DNA from: Chloroflexota bacterium
GTDB lineage: Bacteria > Chloroflexota > Anaerolineae > Anaerolineales > Villigracilaceae
Direction of reading: 5' to 3'
DNA: 40,397 nt
Assembly: GCA_021787595.1 (NCBI GenBank)
Contig: JAJYLQ010000030.1
Coordinates: forward strand, 1 to 40,397
Each line of letters opens with the position of its first letter. The stretch's first letter is position 1. The position numbers and the translations under genes were made by a program. The notes below the pieces were generated by a model. That model did no database searches. It was given only the letters and a program-made list of their open reading frames with translations, and was not told where the DNA came from. Positions 40,345 to 40,397 of this stretch are shown piece after piece.

Positions 40345-40397
40345 ATGGTGAAGAAATATATGGTGGACTTGAGTGAAGAGGAACAGACATTGCTGAA
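40345..40397 (+). CDS. IS630-family transposase, N-terminal fragment (right copy)
   Basis: Seventeen complete codons starting MVKKYMVDLSEEEQTLL, identical to the left copy. GGAG lies six bases upstream, inside a hairpin arm. It is truncated by the window edge. Confidence 0.6.
   Translation, partial: MVKKYMVDLSEEEQTLL

Larger units (their letters stand above)
40273..40397 (+). mobile_element. IS630-type insertion sequence, 5' end, right copy
   Basis: This is identical over 125 bases to the left copy in reverse orientation. It includes the end CCTAGTACTGTGTCAAGC, a leader of about 70 bases and the first codons of the transposase. It continues past the window. Confidence 0.75.

Noticed and set aside
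1-40397. A composite transposon carrying 40 kb of cargo between the two ISs
   Set aside because: The content includes housekeeping genes (nusB, tatC, glnA, queF) in ordinary chromosomal order, and the window ends inside both ISs, which fits a repeat-caused assembly break better.

Overview
The window looks like chromosomal DNA of a Chloroflexota bacterium, most likely class Anaerolineae. I base this on the protein style (many CBM, GH113-like, M23 and penicillin-acylase exported proteins, Cys-lipoproteins with Thr/Pro-rich linkers), the moderately high GC and the unusual density of palindromic dispersed repeats. This is inference; no rRNA gene is present. Both ends of the window lie in the same insertion sequence, an IS630-type element, in opposite orientations: bases 2-126 are the exact reverse complement of 40273-40397. 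The window therefore either stops where an assembly broke in a repeat, or is a segment bracketed by inverted IS copies.

Layout. 1-3 kb: leftward exported proteins. These are a lipoprotein truncated by the IS, an anchored protein of unknown function, a frameshifted M23 peptidase with a golvesin-like domain, and a LuxR-type HTH protein. 3-9.2 kb: a conserved rightward block with DUF1461 membrane protein, fabG, Asp23/Gls24 protein, nusB, tatA/B, tatC and a large CBM/GH113-like lipoprotein. 9.2-16 kb: a membrane glycosyltransferase gene split by a 205-bp MITE, two decayed small paralogues, a second inverted MITE copy, a penicillin-acylase-family hydrolase, a GH25-LysM lysozyme and a probable 6S RNA. 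16-22.4 kb: ABM-domain protein, AraC-MGMT fusion, EamA exporter, glnA, and a TetR-methyltransferase pair with a clear promoter/operator. 22.4-29 kb, leftward: two tandem secreted CE1-type esterases sharing a near-identical signal-peptide region, a PIN-gene/epimerase-gene deletion scar, yhhQ-queF, and alkX-cupin. 29-37.2 kb, rightward: SDR, CrtC/AttH-like protein, an arsenic cassette (arsR, arsM and a 24-residue peptide with seven cysteines), TetR-epimerase, DegV and SDR. 37.2-40.2 kb: two leftward MFS exporters.

The best candidate for something undescribed is the arsenic cassette. arsR and arsM each carry an almost identical 20-bp operator. arsM is followed by a tiny Cys-rich ORF with a very strong ribosome binding site and then a strong terminator, so the ORF sits inside the operon. 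A second theme is genome erosion and remodelling by small palindromic elements: two MITE families are each present as inverted pairs, and a CCCTCTCCC/GGGAGAGGG hairpin family recurs in intercistronic gaps. It supplies or abuts Shine-Dalgarno regions and the C-terminal codons of one gene; a separate dispersed repeat motif supplies C-terminal codons of another.

All calls come from reading the sequence by eye. No database search was run, and identities are hand counts.
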